This document shows, one piece after another, positions 1-11,144 of a DNA stretch of 64,000 nt (positions are counted from its first letter, which is position 1; the number at the start of each line of letters is the position of its first letter). The notes below the pieces were generated by a model. The model was not told where the DNA came from, searched no databases, and saw only the letters and a list, made by a program, of their open reading frames with translations. Source of the DNA: Helianthus annuus (Eukaryota; Streptophyta; Magnoliopsida; Asterales; Asteraceae); contig NC_035436.2 in the NCBI RefSeq assembly GCF_002127325.2, positions 23,016,383 through 23,080,382 on the forward strand. Direction: 5' to 3'. Made by a program: the position numbers and the translations under genes.

Positions 1-1
1 T

Positions 2-205
2 AGCTTGATTTCTCCCTCACATGTAATTGGATAGCTAGGCCCTGTCATTTTCTTCACCATGGGTGTTTGATCCAGCCATCCAGGTTTGTATATGTGGCGG
101 ACCATCCCGTTCGATAAAATGGAATGGGATAAAGTTTCACAACCACACAGGGAAGCCATCATGAACCACTTAAGGGTAAATAAGTTACATGCATATAATT
201 TACGT
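2..205 (+). pseudogene. CACTA (En/Spm, Transposase_24-like) transposase remnant
   Basis: A plus-strand reading frame around 92-180 encodes a tryptophan-containing stretch beginning MWRTIPFDKMEWD and ending near NHLRVNK. It is clearly related to the minus-strand pieces at 42444-42644 and 54020-54170 of this window, which carry the same WRTIPFDK core. Those pieces resemble the plant Ptta/En/Spm transposase family. The frame has stops upstream (TAG and TGA before position 75) and ends at a stop near 236, so this is a decayed fragment and runs off the left edge. The assignment rests on within-window similarity plus family recall. Confidence 0.5.
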
Positions 206-313
206 TGCAGACGTTTAACGACGCGTATGCAACCGTAAACAGACTGTTAAACGACTGCAAACACGCCCTTAAATGGCTGCGAAAATAGACTGTTAAACGG
301 CTGCAAACACGCC
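206..313. repeat. Short direct repeats, possibly CACTA subterminal repeats
   Basis: A 27-bp motif starting AGACTGTTAAACG and ending CAAACACGCC occurs at 241-267 and 287-313 with one mismatch. A weaker copy lies at about 208-232. Such arrays are typical near CACTA ends, and a transposase remnant lies just upstream, but no CACTA terminus is visible here. Confidence 0.35.
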
Positions 314-330
314 GTCATGGCACTTGATAA

Positions 331-1389
331 TGATTTTCCTATGTAAAACCATTAAATAAAATTTTGGAACCACAATAGTTTTTCCGGCCTAAAATAAGCT
401 GGTTACCCACTTTCATGTTTTAAGAAACTCTTTAAGACAATATGATGCAGCGTGTGAAACGAAAAAAATGAAGATTACACGTTGATTCTACGAATACCCG
501 TGTAGCTCTTCCCCAACCCCCAAATTGTAACCCCAAAGGCCACGAAATTTGAAGTGAAAAAACAGTTTTCTCAAAATTCAATTCTGATCTTCTCATTAGC
601 TTTAGCAACATATAAATAAAGACTGAAATTCGAAACGGGCCTAAAAAAGATAACGGGCCAAACACACGGCCTAAAACAAAAAGCCCAAAATAGTTCAGAA
701 AACATAAAAATGCAAATAAGTAATAGAAATAAGCGTTTTTTTGGCCCGGACGATGACCCAAACCGCCGTAGGCCAAGTTAGGGCCATTTTAGTGAAGGCC
801 CTTTTCTTACGCGGTCTTGGGCCTCCAAGTACAAAATAGCCCGTTCCTCCACACTTGGGCCCACATCACAATATGAGATAATGGGTTGGGGGTATCAGAC
901 GGGTTTTGGTAATCACAGTCTTGTATCCAATTGTTAAACCATGGCTCATAGCCTCATACCCATTACACATTACCCGTCAGGCTCGTGGGTTTCCCCTCAG
1001 GAATCAGTACCTGCTTATGATCTTGCCCAAGTTATCTGCCAAATTGTCACATGAACTTGTAATGAAAATTACATCATTTTTCAGGAAAGAAACCATGGCA
1101 TGCCAACCATGAAGGATAATATAGTAATTTCCGATTCTCAACTATCAGGCAACCATAAACACCCTCCACTCATTAATCATGATAAGTTATCCATAGATGC
1201 ATACCTAAACAATAATACGTTGGCAAATGGAAATTAAATACTTTAAATAGTCAGATTCTAATTACTAACTGTCGATGGTGTTTTGTGGTGGTCGGATCGC
1301 TTTCAGGTTCAAATCCTCGACTGGAAACTTTCATATGAGAGTGCAAACTTTCAGCAGGTTGGAGCGTCTTGGTGGAGTGTGCAAACTGG
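331..1389. other. Unassigned stretch with possible decayed host exons
   Basis: No transposon structure is seen. Three segments look weakly coding on the plus strand. About 940-1050 is open for roughly 35 codons. About 1095-1235 is open for about 45 codons and follows an acceptor-like TTTTTCAG. About 1265-1394 is open for about 43 codons, with several tryptophans, and would have continued across the insertion site of the next element. I do not recognise the product. Open frames of this length occur by chance, so this is a suggestion only. Confidence 0.2.
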
Positions 1390-1394
1390 AAAAG
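1390..1394 (+). repeat. Target site duplication AAAAG (left)
   Basis: AAAAG directly precedes the left LTR and recurs at 5570-5574 directly after the right LTR. This fixes the element boundaries at 1395 and 5569. Confidence 0.8.
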
Positions 1395-2225
1395 TGTAAG
1401 TGCAGTGCCTGCCAGGTGTAACTGTCGCTTATCAGTTCTGGTCAACCAAAGCAGAAGTCCAAGTTAAAGTCAACCATAATGAAGAATTCAAGACCACATG
1501 AAGACCATGCATTGATCAAGGGGGAGTTGTTAATGCACTTTGGGTGAAAAGTGCATGCCTTCATTTTGTAGGGTCTTTATTGTACATTTGTTGAAAGATA
1601 GTCCCAACTTTATCCTTGGACATTTTGTCCAAGTTTTAGAGTAGTCCTAGTTTTATCCTTGGATATTTTGTCCAAGTTTTAGAGTAGTCCTAGTTTTATC
1701 CTTGGACAATTTGTCCAAGTTTTGGATTAGTCCTAGTTTTATCCTTGGACAATTTGTCCAAGTTTTGGATTAGTCCTAGTTTTATGCTTGGACAATTTGT
1801 CCAAGTTTTGGACTAGCCTTTGATCCGAGTTTTATGTTTAGGGCAAAAGTCAGAGCTTTGTGTAGATTGTGTTGTCCGAACTTTAGTCCCTAGTCTATAT
1901 ATATATGTTGTATAGGATTAGGGCAAAGAGAGAAAAACACAAAAAAAAAAAAACGCAGGCAAGAACGAGAGAAAGAAAGAAGCTTGGTGCACCTCTCCAG
2001 AGAGACTATGTGTTAGTGAGAGAAAGCTAGGTTTAGATCTTTGTGATCTAAACCAGCTTGTAGATGATGTATACTCCTTTAGTTTGTGTAATCTGTGATG
2101 ACTGATTCATAATAAAGGGTTCATCTTCTATATCTTTCTATCTTGTTCATCATATTTTGTTCTTCATGTCTTGAATCAAGTGCAATGTTTGATGTTCGTC
2201 ATCGATCGATCTGGTTGCTTTCACA
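1395..2225 (+). repeat. Left LTR of the 1395-5569 element
   Basis: The LTR starts TGTAAGTGCAG and ends TTTCACA. It carries about five tandem copies (1600-1810) of a roughly 44-bp unit containing the near-palindrome CTTGGACAATTTGTCCAAG. A TATATATATA box lies at about 1896-1906 and an AATAAA signal at 2111-2116. It is followed by a G and the primer binding site. Confidence 0.8.
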
Positions 2226-2226
2226 G

Positions 2227-2238
2227 TGGTATCAGAGC
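2227..2238 (+). other. Primer binding site, tRNA-iMet type
   Basis: TGGTATCAGAGC begins two bases after the left LTR. It matches the well-known plant initiator-Met primer site for minus-strand DNA synthesis. Confidence 0.8.
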
Positions 2239-2564
2239 ATGGTTACCGATTCAGAATGGTCTAACCGCCTTCTGAATCACCATTGCTCTTGATTTGATGT
2301 TTGTTTCCGCCAAACATCTTGAAGACTTGAAGATTTTGCAGAAAAGTTGAAGAAAATGAAGCTGTTCGTGGTTGTTTTGTTCTCCAAGTTGTTGCAGATA
2401 TGAGGTTTGATCCAAAAATTGCTCTGTCCGAGTTTTTCTTAGTGTTAAACTTGTCTGAGTTTTAAAACTCTGTGTTTGTTGTTTACGGGGTTTTGGTGAA
2501 CTAGTGTGAAGTCACACTAGGGAGATAGTCCGGAGACTTGCTTCTGAGCTTAATTCCGAGTTTT

Positions 2565-2900
2565 AAACTCTTTATTGGTCCAAGTTTAAAACTCTTTCTT
2601 AGTTGTCCAAGTTTTAAACTCTTTCTTGGTCCAAGTTTAAAACTCTTTCTTAGTTGTCCGAGTTTTAAACTCTTTCTTGGTCCAAGTTTAAAACTCTTTA
2701 TTAGTTGTCCGAGTTTTAAACTCTTTCTTGGTCCAAGTTTAAAACTCTTTCTTAGTTGTCCAAGTTTTAAACTCTTTCTTGGTCCAAGTTTAAAACTCTT
2801 TCTTAGTTGTCCAAGTTTTAAACTCTTTCTTGGTCCAAGTTTAAAACTCTTTCATGTTTCATAGTTGTCCAAGTTTAAAACTCTTTCTTGGTCCGAGTAT
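2565..2900 (+). repeat. 51-bp tandem repeat array inside the non-coding LTR element
   Basis: The unit is two half-units, GGTCCAAGTTTAAAACTC... and AGTTGTCCGAGTTTTAAAC..., totalling about 51 bp and repeated about six times. Because 51 is a multiple of three, a frame of 108 codons (2538-2864) stays open as a 17-residue repeat rich in SLKLF. I read this as a by-product of the repeat and not a gene. Related TCCGAGTTT motifs continue in degenerate form to about 3560. Confidence 0.75.
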
Positions 2901-4746
2901 AAGGTATTTTGGTCCGAGTATAAGGTATTTTGGTCCGAGTTTCTTCTTAGTCTATCTCCGAGTTTTCAGTACCAACTTTCAGGTCTGAGTTTTAGCAGGT
3001 CCGGATTTTAGTAATCAGTTTAGCAGGTTCGGGTTTTGCTTGGATTTGTTCCGAGTTTTTAATGATAGTGGGTATATTCCAAGTTTGTAATCTTCGATTT
3101 TACACCTGTTCTGAGTTTTCTCTGCATGTAAAGGGTCCAATTTGCTTGGTATTTGTCCGAGTAAATTTACTTGTTCCGAGTTTTCTCTGCATGCAAACAG
3201 GTTCGAGTCTTGAATGTTATGAATTTTAATCAGTTCCAAGATTCGGTTCAATTCCGAGTTTCTTTAACCGTATCCGAGTTTTGGTCAAGTTCAGTTCCGA
3301 GTTCTGTAAATCCATTCAGGTCCGAGTTTTTGGTCCAAATTCAGGTCCGGGTTTTAGTAACTATTCAGGTCCAAGTTTTTGGTCGATTTCAGATCCGAGT
3401 TTTGGTAAAATTCGGTTCCGAGTTATTCAAAACCAACTTTCAAAACCAATTTTGTTTGTTCCGAATTTCTTTGTACTCTAAGTATTGTTCCGATGATCTG
3501 ATTTGAGGTTTCAAGAGCTTTCGGGTTTTACGAGTTCCGAATTTTCTAGAATTTCGGGTTACCTGGGGTACCGGATTTTTAGCTAAATTTAGAAGTTTGT
3601 GTTGTTCGGAAGTTTCGAGTTGTGCATGTTTTGAGTTTTTCTAGTTATTCCGGGTTACCTGGGGTACCGGATAACTAACTAAGAGTCAGAATTATGTGTA
3701 GTTTGGAAACTTGAAGTCAGTTTCGGATTATCGAAAAGTTTTATGGTACTTATGTTGTCCGGATCAAGTGAGGAGGTGAAGAGAATAAGACTTGCTTGGA
3801 TTTTTGTATTGTTTACAAAGAAAAAGGGGGAGTAAAAATTTTGGAAATCCTATTTTCTTTGTAAACCAAAAGCTCGTAGTGCTACATCGAAACAAGTTCA
3901 TGTTCACTATCTTTGAGATTAACTTAGTGTTAATATTACCGGTGGCGAAGTGTAACATGAAGCAAGTTAGAGCTAGTGTATGATTGAGTTTTGTCAAGTT
4001 TGTTCGAGGTTCAATCAAGTGTTGACGTGATGAAGCAAATTGTTTATTTGGCAACTAGTTGAAGGTCAAGCCTTTATCGTATGCCGGTTAGAGTAGAGAA
4101 GATTAGTCTTCTTGGTACCTCTTCCAAGTTGGTGACTGATCGGATTCTCAAAATAGGGGTTCTTACATTGAGGGGGAGATCAGAGACGAAAGTCAACGGG
4201 TAATTGGTGGATTTTGTGAAGATACGAGATTGGATCTTGAAGATTCGAGATGAAATGATTTCAGACACTCGGTTGAAGACTCTGATTAAGACGGTGGATG
4301 TACTTTTACAAAGTTAAGTTTGTTATTAACTTATCGAACTGAGCTTCATGTCTTTGCGGAATTTGATGTTTTTGATGTTAGGCATTGGAAATCCGATGTT
4401 TCGTTCTTCTACCGGTTAGGTTTAAAGATTGATGTATCGAACGATATTCCTACATACGGTTGTAGGTCGGTTCGCGTTAACTTGATTCGGGAGTAGTTTG
4501 AGGGGGAGGATCTACAGTGTTTGATGTTGGATTCTTCGGGTTTCTCAAAGCGGCCTTAAGTGATCGTCAGCAAGTCTTTGATTAGAAGGGTTGAAGATCA
4601 CAGTGCTCTGCAAGAAAGATCAAGTCACAACCAAAGTTGAAAGCTGACATGATATCTTTAGTTAAAAGGGAGTCTCTAAGTGCAGTATCCGGTGATTGAA
4701 GATTATCGATGCCACACAGAACTGATGCAACAGTTAAGGGGGAGAC

Positions 4747-5569
4747 TGTAAGTGCAGTGCCTGCCGGGTAACTGTCGCTTATCAGTTCCGGTCAACCAAA
4801 GCAGAAGTCCAAGTTAAAGTCAACCATAATGAAGAATTCAAGACCACATGAAGACCATGCATTGATCAAGGGGGAGTTGTTAATGCACTTTGGGTGAAAA
4901 GTGCATGCCTTCATTTTGTAGGGTCTTTATTGTACATTTGTTGAAAGATAGTCCCAACTTTATCCTTGGACATTTTGTCCAAGTTTTAGAGTAGTCCTAG
5001 TTTTATCCTTGGACATTTTGTCCAAGTTTTAGAGTAGTCCTAGTTTTATCCTTGGACAATTTTTCCAAGTTTTGGATTAGTCCTAGTTTTATCCTTGGAC
5101 AATTTGTCCAAGTTTTGGATTAGTCCTAGTTTTATCCTTGGACAATTTGTCCAAGTTTTGGACTAGCCTTTGGTCTGAGTTTTATGTTTAGGGCAAAAGT
5201 CAGAGCTTTGTGTAGATTGTGTTGTCCGAACTTTAGTCCCTAGTCCATATATATGTGTTGTATAGGATTAGGGCAAAGAGAGAAAAACACAGAAAAAAAA
5301 AACACAGGCAAGAACGAGAGAAAGAAAGAAGCTTTGTGCACCTCTCCAGAGAGACTATGTGTTAGTGAGAGAAAGCTAGGTTTAGATCTTTGTGATCTAA
5401 ACCAGCTTGTAGATGATGTATACTCCTTTGGTTTGTGTAATCTGTGATGACTGATTCATAATAAAGGGTTCATCTTCTATATCTTTCTATCTTGTTCATC
5501 ATATTTTGTTCTTCATGTCTTGAATCAAGTGCAATGTTTGATGTTCGTCATCGATCCGGTGCTTTAACA
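4747..5569 (+). repeat. Right LTR of the 1395-5569 element
   Basis: It starts TGTAAGTGCAG after the polypurine tract and ends TTTAACA. It repeats the left LTR with scattered substitutions and small indels, including the tandem TTGGACAA units (4965-5160). A 5-bp AAAAG duplication follows at 5570-5574. Confidence 0.8.
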
Positions 5570-5574
5570 AAAAG

Positions 5575-5592
5575 ATGTTGAGAGATGATATT
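5575..5592. other. Host sequence between two independent insertions
   Basis: Only 18 bp separate the AAAAG duplication (5570-5574) of the first element from the GGTGT duplication (5593-5597) of the second. Joining 1389, 5570-5597 and 10226 restores the uninterrupted target. Two retrotransposons therefore landed within about 25 bp of each other. Confidence 0.7.
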
Positions 5593-5597
5593 GGTGT

Positions 5598-5836
5598 TAT
5601 TGAATGTTAATGGCAGATTAGGGTTTGCGAATGAAAGAGATGATGTTCGTATTATCGAATTGGTAACGTTATCTGTTGATCATACATACATATATACATG
5701 ACGGTTGAATAATTAACCGCCACAAATAATAATAATAATAATAATAACAATACTATAGATAAATAACTAAGCCTGAAATAAACATTAACATATTACTGCA
5801 TGATTATATGTAAATATCTAGCTTAATATCCTAATA
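5598..5836 (-). repeat. 3' LTR of the minus-strand copia element
   Basis: This 239-bp LTR carries a short AAT microsatellite that is longer here than in the right copy. Apart from that indel, I saw about three substitutions between the two LTRs, among them AACGTTA versus AACGCTA and TAAGCC versus TAAGAC. Confidence 0.85.
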
Positions 5837-5850
5837 TTCCCTCCCGTAAG

Positions 5851-8800
5851 CTAGATATCGGCAACATGCAGGAGTTCCTTCAGGCGAAGAAAATCCTTAG
5901 GCTGCAGTGCCTTTGTAAGTATATCGGCAACTTGCTCCTTCGTAGTGCAGAACCTTACTTCCACTTTGTCTTTCTTAATTAGATCACGTATGAAATGGTA
6001 CTTCACTCTAATGTGTTTACTTTTCCCGTGATATACCGGATCTTTGGCTAAACAAATGGTTGACTTGTTATCACAGAGGTTACAGGAGGACTATCCATAT
6101 TTATTTTGAGTTCATTGAGAATTCCTTTCATCCATATTCCTTGACATCCTGCAAGTGATAGAGCAATATATCCCGCTTCAGTCGAAGATAGTGCAACAAC
6201 CTTTTGTTTCTTGGATTGCCATGCTATTGCTCCCGAACCCAAGTGGAATAGGTAACCGGATGTACTTTTGCTGTCATCTATATTTCCGGCATAATCACTG
6301 TCGCTGAAACTGATTAACTTCCCTTTACTTCCTTTTGAATATACAATCCCATGATTTATTGTCCCTTTTATGTATCTTAAGATTCGTTTACCTGCTTCCC
6401 AGTGACTTCTTTTTGGCTTCTCCATGAACCTACTTATTTTACTAACCGCAAACATAATATCCGGTCAAGTATTTGTTAAATACATAAGACCTCCCGCTAA
6501 ACTTCTATATAAATTTTCATTTACCTCGGCTTCAAAATCATTCTTCGAGAGTCGTTCACCATATTCCATAGGTGTGGATATTATATTACATTTTTTCATA
6601 TTGAACTTCTTGAGTAAACCTTTTGCATATTTTTGCTAAGATAATACCACATTTCCTTCTTTATATTTAACTTCCATCCCCAAGAAGTAATGAAGCACTC
6701 CCAAGTCCGTCATTTCAAACACTTTCTTCATTGAATCTTTGAATTGATTTATCATGTGCAGAGAATCACTAGCTATTATAAGGTCGTCAACATATAAGCA
6801 GATCACCATTGTAGAAATTTATGTGTTCTTAATAAATAGTGTATGTTCATACACACATTTCTTGAAAGCGTTTGTTTCGAAAAATTTTTCTATCTTGGTA
6901 TACCATGCCCTTGGAGCTTGTTTAAGACCATATAAAGCTTTCTTGAGTTGACATACCTTCTGTTCCTCTCCCAATTTGATGTATCCTTCCGGTTGCTCGA
7001 TATACACTCGTTCATTTAGGTCTCCATTTAAAAATGTCGTTTTGACATCCATTTGATGTAGGTACCACTTGTTTCGAGCCGCCAATGCTAGTATTAACCT
7101 TACCGTGTCAAAGCGTATAACTGGTGCAAACACTTCTTGATAGTCCACTCCATATTTCTGATTGTAGCCTTTAACTACCAATCTTGCTTTGTACTTGTCT
7201 ACATTTCCATGTTCATGGTATTTGGTTTTGTAGATCCATTTAACTCCAATGGGCTTTTGATCCTTTGGAGGATCAACTAATTCCCATGTATCATTTTTCT
7301 TTATTGATTCCATTTCCCTATCCATCGCTTCTCTCCACCTCATTTCTTTGTTGGCTTCTTTGTATGTGATTGGATCCGCATCAGCATATAATACAAAATT
7401 TGTCATGTCTTCGGCAGTTTGTTGATAGTTATATAAATCTTCTACTTGTTCCGGTGAGAACAGTTCGGAATTGGCATATAAATCGACTAGACTTTTAGTT
7501 CTCATTTCTGCATTCTCCGAGGAAGTTGACGACGAAGAATCTGCACCCTCATCATTCTGGCTTTCTTCCATTGTTTCTTCGTCATTGATCTCACCGCCGT
7601 GATGACCATTTTCGGGTACATTAGGTTCATTAGCCTGAACTTCTATTTCCTCTTCATTCTCTATGATACTAGTGTCCGGGAAGTTCAGTTGAACACTTGT
7701 ATCATTCTGCTGATCATTCGATTCTTTCCGGTCTTGATTTTCATCGAATACCACATCTCGGCTGATAATAGTTTTGTTGTTTATTGGATCATATAGCTTG
7801 TAGGCTTTGCTTGCTTCACTGTAACCTATCATAATTGCCTTCTCCATTTTGTCATCAAGTTTCCCTCGGTGTTGTTTTGGAATATGAGAATAAGCTACAC
7901 AACCAAAAATTCTTAAGTGTGAAACGTTGGGTTTTCTTCCACTCCAAGCTTCTTGAGGAGTTATATTTTGCACTCCTTTTGTTGTTGCTCGATTAATGAG
8001 GTAAGTAGCACATGGTACTGCTTCAGCCCAATAAACGTGTGATAATCTTTTCATTTTCATCATACTACGACTGAGTTCCATGAGAGTTCTATTTTTTCGT
8101 TCCGCTACACCATTCTGCTGGGGTGTGTAGCTAGTAGTGAGTTGATGATGTATGCCATTGTCTTTAAGAAAATTTTGAAACTCATGTCCACAATATTCTC
8201 CTCCCCTATCAGTGCGTATAGTTTTTATCTTGGTATCTGCTTGATTCTCCGCCATCCTCTTGAAAATCTTGAATTTTAACAAAGCATCCGATTTTAATTT
8301 TAGAAAACACACCCAAGTTTTTCTTGAGAAATCATCTATAAATGTGATGAAGTATCTACATCCACTTATAGATGCAGTTCTCATTGGACCACATATGTCG
8401 GAATGAACTAATTGCAAGGGTTTTGTGGCGTGCCATGTAGCTTGTTTAGGGAATGCTTTTCGTGCGTGTTTACCAAACAAACAACCCTCACATATATTAT
8501 GCGCTGATTTGGCAGCCGTCTTGGGTAGCCCCTTCACTACTTCCTTTGCCCCCATATTGTGTATTGTTTCAAAATTTATGTGTCCATATCGACGATGCCA
8601 CAGGACTGAAATATCTTGAGTCATTACATTGCATACTCTCGGGGTGACATCATAGGCTAAGTTCAATGGAAACATTTTATTTCCTGTCATTCGAACCGAA
8701 CCTACATGTTTTCCAGTAGGATCCTTAATAACACATTCATGGTTGAGAAAATTTATCTCATAACCCTTCTGCACTAATTGCTCCACGCTTAGTAAATTAT

Positions 8801-9908
8801 GTTTTAAACCTTCAACATAAAAAACGTTGGGAACTCTCTTCTCTATTCCTCTTACTTTGATGGCCACATCACCACTTCCTAATACATTGAGCCTCTTATC
8901 ATCTCCGGTTCTTACTTCCTTCTTCTCCTCGGATTCATTTAGTGAAATAAACAGATCTTTGTTACCGGTCATATGATTGCTACAACCACTGTCTAAATAC
9001 CAGCAATCCTCTTTTGTTATCTCTTCTACATTAAATATCATAAATAGCGTCTCATCATTACCATCTTCGGACTCTTCTTCATGTAACAGAGCATTGTTGC
9101 TCTTATCGTGCTCTTCATTCCTTTGACAAAAACGTGCTGTGTGACCCAATTTTTGACAATTGTAACATCGAATTTGGCCGCTAAATCTTCCTCGTCCTCT
9201 ACCTCTTCCTCTTCCATTGAAATTTGATCTAAATGATCTCGATCTATTTTGACTTGTGCCTTGCATTTGAAATGCTTGTTCTACAGGGGATTCATCATAT
9301 TGTTTCAATCTAAGTTCATACGATTGCAGGATCCCTAATAATTCTTCAGTGGACATGGTTGTCATTTCTTTCGATTCCTCTACGGCTACTACCACAGATT
9401 CGTACTTTCTTGTTAAACTACGAAGAATTTTCTCAACGATCCGTTGTTCCGTAATGTTTTCTTCATTTAATCTTAATTGGTTCACTATAACAGTGGTTCT
9501 GTTTATGTATTCTTCTATAGATTCACTATCTTTCATTCGTAATGCATCAAACTCACATCGTAGGGTTTGTAATTTTACCGTTTTGACTCTTTGCTCTCCC
9601 CTGTAAGCCTTGTGAAGAATATTCCACGCTTCTTTTGACGTTTTGCTTGTTGCAATTCGTTCAAATACTGTCTCGCTTACTGCCTGGAATATAATGTGAA
9701 GGGCCTTCTTGTCTTTCTTAACTTTCTCCCTGTGAGTATTCTGATCGTTTTCGGATGCCCCTGCCGCTAATTGGTTATATCCTTCTTCTACATTGGTCCA
9801 CAGATCTTGAGATTCTAATAGAACCTTCATTTGTATGTGCCAATGATAGTAATTTTGTCCCAACAGTTTAGGGATCTGGGTTTGAATTCCGCCGTTTGTG
9901 GTTGTCAT
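5851..9908 (-). pseudogene. copia gag-pol polyprotein, inactivated
   Basis: The first 1029 codons (9908-6819) are open. They contain a gag N-terminus, an Arg/Gly tract and zinc knuckle CYNCQKLGHTARFC (about residues 248-261), the protease motif DSGCSNH (about 306), an HHCC integrase finger, the integrase core with GVAERKNR, and the start of RT. Three in-frame stops follow, at 6819-6821, 6636-6638 and 6465-6467, the first just before the YVDD motif. A one-base frameshift near 6079 separates the RNase H frame from its last 75 codons. The natural stop is at 5851-5853, 14 bp from the LTR. The product would act in a virus-like particle. As it stands it lacks a complete RT and is not autonomous. 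Confidence 0.9.
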
Positions 9909-9990
9909 TTGTAACGAAGAGAAATTGATACGTGTTTGCAGTGATTTGAAATATTTACAATTATGGATCGTTGTGGCTCTGATGCCACTT

Positions 9991-10220
9991 TATTGAATGT
10001 TAATGGCAGATTAGGGTTTGCGAATGAAAGAGATGATGTTCGTATTATCGAATTGGTAACGCTATCTGTTGATCATACATACATATATACATGACGGTTG
10101 AATAAGTAACCGCCACAAATAATAATAATAACAATACTATAGATAAATAACTAAGACTGAAATAAACATTAACATATTACTGCATGATTATATGTAAATA
10201 TCTAGCTTAATATCCTAATA
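9991..10220 (-). repeat. 5' LTR of the minus-strand copia element
   Basis: This 230-bp LTR is the partner of 5598-5836. The complement of the primer site (GGCTCTGATGCCA) lies at its left edge and GGTGT follows at 10221. Confidence 0.85.
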
Positions 10221-10225
10221 GGTGT

Positions 10226-11139
10226 TGAATGGTGATTGAACTACTTGATCACCTACATATTTCATATGAGTCTGAAAGCACGAGTCAACCATCATGAAAG
10301 TCCTACAGGTAATTACACAATAAAACACATAAAGAGTCATTTTTTTTTGCTTATATTAAAAGTCATCACTTTCAGCAGATTACATGGGAAGCGTTGAGGA
10401 TATTAACAATGTTGAGACCGAACGTAACAGCAGCCTTATGTGAATGAAGCTGCAAGATACAAGGTAAAAAATTATACCAGTTTGGTATACATGTACATAT
10501 AGTCAACCATTTAACATCAACTAATAGATTCAGTATGCCCTTTCCATTGGTAAAATTACAAACTTTTCTTCTTTGTCGATGTCCTATAGGTTGTCGCTAT
10601 GGTATTTATAACCCAATTCTTGGGCTAGAACTTTCTTTTTTATCTTTTTTTTTGTATGAGGTATGAGCATCATGTTGGGTAAGTTAGAAGCCATAGGAAC
10701 AAAATATGAGTAATAATTCATTAACCTACTATCATATTTGTTAAAGATTGCATGTTGAAAGTTATGTGAAAGACTCAAGTTCTGTTTATTCTATTTACTT
10801 TTTAATTCGCTGGCTACTGGGTATCTTCCGAAGTTCGAAGTGTTTAAATGGTATTGAAAAGTTATAACCTTGATAGCTTTATGTTGACGAATTAATTGCT
10901 GTTTACTTACATTCAAATATTTTGATAGATATAGCTCTATAATGAAATTTTAGTTTTGCAAGTGGCCCGTTTGAAATGTGGTGTAGCCTTGCATGGTAAT
11001 ATTTTTGAGCAAAGAACCCAATTTGCGTTGGTGAATCTTCGAACCAAACGCACCCTTAGCTTATCACATATTTCCTTACAATATTTAATTTTGGATTTGC
11101 ATTTTCTAACTGATCTTGAATAATTAATCCTTATATTCG
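10226..11139. other. Host-type sequence, possible exon
   Basis: No transposon is seen. A segment at about 10377-10462 follows a TTTCAG acceptor, is open for about 25 codons in one frame and ends at ACAAG|GTAAAA, a good donor. A donor-like CTACAG|GTAATT lies at about 10310. These could be exons of the gene hit by the insertions at 1395, 5598 and 11145. I cannot name the gene. Confidence 0.2.
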
Positions 11140-11144
11140 ATAAA

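Larger units (their letters stand above)
1395..5569 (+). mobile_element. Non-coding LTR retrotransposon (LARD-like)
   Basis: The element has two LTRs (1395-2225 and 4747-5569), a tRNA-Met type primer site (TGGTATCAGAGC at 2227-2238), a polypurine tract (AAGGGGGAGA at 4736-4745) and a 5-bp TSD AAAAG. The 2.5-kb internal region has no gag, protease, integrase or polymerase frame. It consists largely of variants of a TCCGAGTTT/TCCAAGTTT motif. It must have moved with enzymes supplied in trans. The Met primer site and G-rich PPT fit copia or gypsy equally, so the superfamily is undecided. Further GGGGGAG tracts occur near 3826, 4170, 4500 and 4870, a pattern often seen in the 3' parts of plant copia elements. 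Confidence 0.85.
5598..10220 (-). mobile_element. Ty1-copia retrotransposon with TATT...AATA LTR ends
   Basis: Two short LTRs (5598-5836 and 9991-10220) flank one gag-pol region on the minus strand. GGTGT is duplicated at 5593-5597 and 10221-10225, so the ends are certain. Read on the coding strand, each LTR begins TATTAG and ends CAATA, so the element has TA...TA and not TG...CA termini. The primer site, TGGCATCAGAGCC on the minus strand, lies just inside the right LTR. The polypurine tract ACGGGAGGGAA abuts the left LTR. The domain order protease-integrase-RT-RNase H makes it copia. Non-canonical LTR ends are known mainly from copia elements. Confidence 0.9.

Noticed and set aside
432..776. 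114-aa minus-strand frame near the left edge
   Set aside because: It is hydrophobic with no recognisable motif or context, and probably chance.
1285..1330. tRNA-like B-box GGTTCAAATCC suggesting a SINE or tRNA
   Set aside because: No convincing A-box, cloverleaf or tail is visible.
1528..2225. LTR starting at TGTTAATGC after CAAGGGGGAGT
   Set aside because: The repeat between the two LTRs starts earlier, at TGTAAGTG (1395 and 4747), next to another PPT. Only those borders give a TSD (AAAAG).
2538..2864. 108-aa leucine/lysine repeat protein
   Set aside because: It is a translation of a 51-bp tandem repeat in a non-coding element. There is no independent support.
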